Virus record (IMG/VR): IMGVR_UViG_3300032093_000456
Location: 1 to 34,271 of that record
DNA from: a virus
Length of the DNA stretch: 34,271 nt
Direction: 5' to 3' (one strand)
Within the stretch, counting starts at the first letter, position 1. Each line of letters starts with the position of its first letter. The notes under the pieces are model-generated. The model made no database searches and was not told the DNA's origin. It saw nothing but the letters and a program-made list of their open reading frames with translations. Made by a program: the position numbers and the translations under genes. Positions 32,355 through 34,271 of this stretch are shown piece after piece.

Positions 32355-33344
32355 TTAGTTCTTTGAGAATGCAACTGCATCTGTTTCTTCGATTTGAACA
32401 CCAAAACGTAAGAAAGTTGTATATTCTACAGTGTCTTTCTTAGGTTGGAATTCGCGATGTACAGTAATGTCTCTTTGGAATCCCCAAATACGGTTTTCTG
32501 GGAATGTCAATGAGATATAGTCTGCTGGCATCAAAGGAACTTCAACTAGAGGAATTCCTAGTACACGGTATGTAACAGGTGCACCTAATGTTTGTGGTGC
32601 TACTCCGTCAATAACGCGTTCTACGATTCTTTCTGATGGCAAGTTACCGCTTGAGCCGAGACCATTGATGATATCTGCTACTGTTTCGCTAGAAGCGTAG
32701 AATTTCATTGCACCGCGTGATGCACGATACTTACGTGGCATTGCAAGAACTAATGCTTGCAAATCTTCCACGGTTGTACCAAATGTACCACCAGCATCGT
32801 TACCAGTTTGTTCTTTTACATAGAAACCTTCCAAAATGTTAAGGAATGAGTTTGTACCAGAACCTGTACCGTTGATAGCAAGATCTTCAAGATCGTTTGC
32901 AAATGCACGAGTCATTGTGCGAACTAAGTGATCTTCTAATCCTGCACCTTCGATGTTGTCTTCAAGTGCTTCTGTTGATACTTCCCAGTCAAGACGGATT
33001 TTCTTTGTAGAAAGTTCCACCTTTGTGAAAGTAACACCAGCGTTGGTGTATGTTGCGTCTGCTTGTGCAGCAGCACGGATAACACGTTCTCCAACGTTTA
33101 ACTTCTCTAGTTCTGCTGAGTTGGCACGCATTGTTACACGGCGACCATCACGAGCAAGAACTTGTTGTTCGAAAATATATTCGATAAATTGAGCAGATTG
33201 TTCTGGATTTAAGATACCGCCACCATCGGCTGGTGATGCTGTACCTGCAGGTCCTAGGTTTGCTGAAGGAGTTGATACTCCACCAATTCCACCTGAAACG
33301 ATTGATCCAGTTGCTGCTGATTTTTCTAAAATTTCTTCTGACAT
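32355..33344 (-). CDS. Major capsid protein, HK97 fold
   Basis: The 329-residue protein has a flexible glycine- and serine-rich N-terminus (1-45), then the long spine-helix region and E-loop (QQVLARDGRRVTMRANSAEL ... KVELSTKKIRLDWEVSTEAL). P- and A-domain patterns follow (LVRTMTRAFANDLEDLAING, LQALVLAMPRKYR, LGIPLVEVPLMPADY, FQRDITVHREFQPKKDT), as in many actinophage capsid proteins. It follows a scaffold-like coding region, has a strong GGGAGGTGA ribosome site and is followed by a hairpin terminator, as expected for the most abundant virion protein. Whether the N-terminus is cleaved cannot be told. Confidence 0.9.
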   Translation of the reverse strand: MSEEILEKSAATGSIVSGGIGGVSTPSANLGPAGTASPADGGGILNPEQSAQFIEYIFEQQVLARDGRRVTMRANSAELEKLNVGERVIRAAAQADATYTNAGVTFTKVELSTKKIRLDWEVSTEALEDNIEGAGLEDHLVRTMTRAFANDLEDLAINGTGSGTNSFLNILEGFYVKEQTGNDAGGTFGTTVEDLQALVLAMPRKYRASRGAMKFYASSETVADIINGLGSSGNLPSERIVERVIDGVAPQTLGAPVTYRVLGIPLVEVPLMPADYISLTFPENRIWGFQRDITVHREFQPKKDTVEYTTFLRFGVQIEETDAVAFSKN

Positions 33345-33368
33345 AATTTTTTCACCTCCCAGTGAATG

Positions 33369-33986
33369 TTAACGATAGAGGTCAGCGGAATTGAGGAAAC
33401 GCCCGCCCCACATCGACCTTTTTTGTATTTTGTTTTCCTGCACGACCCCGCCGAGGTCGCCAGACTTGCGGATAGCGGTATCATCTTCTAGTGAGTCAAC
33501 ACGCTTTCCAAACTCTTCTGCGTTGTTTTTCATTGTTGTAACTTCCTCGTTTACTTTTGCAACGCTTTTTTGCAATTCGGCAATTTGATCATTAATTGAT
33601 TTTACAGTTGCCACTAAATCTCCAACTGCTGCAGTAACGGACTTGCTAACTTCTTCAACAGAAGTTTTGACTGTTTCAACAGCCTTTGCCAAGTCAGCAT
33701 CTTTGCTCTCTTCAGCAGGAGTGGTGGCATCTTCAACTACAGTATCAGATTTTTCAACTGCTTCTGCTGCTGCTTCTGCTGGTGCTTCTGCTGCTGCTTC
33801 TGCTGGTGCTTCTGCTGCTGCTTCTGCTGGTGCTTCTGCTGCTGCTTCTGCTGGTGCTTCTGCTGCTGCTTCTGCTGGTGCTTCTGCTGCTACTTCTGCT
33901 TCTGCTGTTTCAGACTCAACGATTTCATCTACAACGACTACTTCGTCTTCAACTGCCTTAGTTACTTCTTTTTCTGTATTTGCCAT
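33369..33986 (-). CDS. Nested in-frame scaffold protein (alternative start)
   Basis: An ATG at 33986, in frame inside the larger gene, has AGGAGG (part of AAAGGAGGGG) exactly 8 bases upstream, one of the best ribosome sites in the window. It would yield 205 residues beginning MANTEKEVTKAVEDEVV: an acidic region, the alanine/proline/glutamate repeats, a coiled coil (VGDLVATVKSINDQIAELQK) and a basic tail. This is the arrangement of lambda C and Nu3, where the scaffold is the C-terminal part of the protease gene made from an internal start. It lies 24 bases before the capsid gene. Function is inferred from layout and position. Confidence 0.65.
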   Translation of the reverse strand: MANTEKEVTKAVEDEVVVVDEIVESETAEAEVAAEAPAEAAAEAPAEAAAEAPAEAAAEAPAEAAAEAPAEAAAEAVEKSDTVVEDATTPAEESKDADLAKAVETVKTSVEEVSKSVTAAVGDLVATVKSINDQIAELQKSVAKVNEEVTTMKNNAEEFGKRVDSLEDDTAIRKSGDLGGVVQENKIQKRSMWGGRFLNSADLYR

Positions 33987-34271
33987 ATTATTCCCCTCCT
34001 TTACGGAATTATCAATTGACATCCCATCAAGTGATTTTGATGAATTCATTCTTAATGTTTTCATCTTGTGTCCGACAATTGTATCCGTAGGTTTTCCATC
34101 TCTGTAAACCCTAATAGCAACTGCTGGATCTTCTGGCGTTCCTGTAATAGTAAAAGAACTATTTGGAACCTTTATTTTTCCATTGCGAACGACTCTAGTA
34201 ACTTTTCCTCTTGCAGTACCACCGCTTGAGTTCCAAGATACCATGTCGCCAACTCTAACATTACTTGCTTT
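33369..34271 (-). CDS. Head maturation protein with TUDOR domain and scaffold-like C-terminus (partial)
   Basis: The frame is open to the right edge: nine codons (KASNVRVGD) precede the first visible ATG at 34244 and continue the same domain, so the gene begins outside the window. Residues around VGDMVSWNSSGGTARGKVT and TPEDPAVAIRVYRDGK match the hypervirulence-associated TUDOR domain (DUF2945), often fused to XkdF-like or prohead-protease proteins in phages. Then come five 8-residue AEAPAEAA-type repeats, a coiled coil (about 33500-33680) and a basic C-terminus (SMWGGRFLNSADLYR) suited to binding the capsid protein. The protease domain, if present, is outside. An internal start is annotated separately. 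Confidence 0.75.
   Translation of the reverse strand, partial: KASNVRVGDMVSWNSSGGTARGKVTRVVRNGKIKVPNSSFTITGTPEDPAVAIRVYRDGKPTDTIVGHKMKTLRMNSSKSLDGMSIDNSVKEGNNMANTEKEVTKAVEDEVVVVDEIVESETAEAEVAAEAPAEAAAEAPAEAAAEAPAEAAAEAPAEAAAEAPAEAAAEAVEKSDTVVEDATTPAEESKDADLAKAVETVKTSVEEVSKSVTAAVGDLVATVKSINDQIAELQKSVAKVNEEVTTMKNNAEEFGKRVDSLEDDTAIRKSGDLGGVVQENKIQKRSMWGGRFLNSADLYR
33760..33903 (-). repeat. 24-bp tandem repeat coding AEAPAEAA
   Basis: Five exact copies of a 24-base unit (33760-33783, 33784-33807, 33808-33831, 33832-33855, 33856-33879) and a sixth degenerate copy to 33903. The unit is itself built from GCT and TCT steps on the plus strand. It encodes alternating Ala/Pro/Glu octapeptides, a flexible acidic linker in the scaffold-like protein. 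Exact identity between copies suggests recent expansion. Confidence 0.95.
33993..34000 (-). promoter_or_regulatory. Strong internal ribosome binding site
   Basis: On the minus strand this reads AGGAGGGG. Its AGGAGG core is 8 bases from the in-frame ATG at 33986, although the upstream gene continues through it. Such a perfect site inside an open frame argues for deliberate internal initiation. Confidence 0.75.

Noticed and set aside
33760-33903. Possible CRISPR array
   Set aside because: Units are directly adjacent without spacers and code for protein; a microsatellite-like repeat, not CRISPR.
33643-34107. Plus-strand frames with Ala/Ser or Leu repeats
   Set aside because: They are by-products of the 24-bp repeat on the reverse strand, without ribosome sites.
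1-34271. tRNA genes, integrase or attachment sites
   Set aside because: I found no cloverleaf-like gaps or recombinase motifs; nearly all bases are covered by supported coding sequence.

Overview
The window is one continuous stretch of a tailed double-stranded DNA phage (siphovirus-like), AT-rich, with every supported gene on the minus strand. Transcription therefore runs from high to low coordinates. Genes are packed end to end, mostly through TAATG, TAGTG or ATGA stop-start overlaps, and several starts are TTG or GTG. No tRNA, integrase, repressor, CRISPR array or insertion sequence was seen. The gene families, Shine-Dalgarno sites, consensus sigma70-type -10 boxes and two probably leaderless genes fit a phage of a low-GC actinobacterium. 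That host call is an inference of low to moderate confidence.

Read in transcription order, the right end (34271 to 32355) holds the end of a TUDOR-domain head protein that runs off the window, an in-frame nested start with a strong ribosome site that would make a separate scaffold-like protein, and the HK97-type major capsid protein followed by a terminator. The head-tail connector set (32261 to 29637), the major tail protein with its own terminator (29565 to 28802), a tail assembly chaperone pair joined by a programmed -1 frameshift, a 2038-residue tape measure protein and the tail tip and fibre genes follow, down to 12198. The fibre genes include a right-handed beta-helix tailspike candidate with three repeats.

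From 12176 downward lies the early or replication half: small zinc-ribbon and helix-turn-helix proteins, a DnaB-type helicase, a DnaG-type primase, a protein with the zinc signature of T4 gp32, a full DnaE-type polymerase with an intact-looking PHP domain, RecA, a PD-(D/E)XK resolvase-like protein, a Cas4-like nuclease and a RuvC-like resolvase. This is nearly a complete self-encoded replisome plus recombination module, but no clamp or clamp loader is visible. The left end carries a terminase small subunit candidate and the first 36 codons of what is probably the large terminase, cut off by the window edge.

Because the left edge breaks inside the probable large terminase and the right edge breaks inside a head maturation protein, the missing part should hold the rest of the terminase, the portal and probably the protease. 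This suggests that the window is most of a circularly permuted or otherwise circularised genome. No endolysin or holin is recognisable here. The most notable items are the CCCAAAC frameshift site with a well-placed downstream stem, the nested scaffold start, two genes whose -10 boxes sit so close that their mRNAs should begin at the start codon, a terminator whose loop provides a -35 box for the next promoter, and a 56-residue zinc-ribbon gene hidden behind a TTG start.
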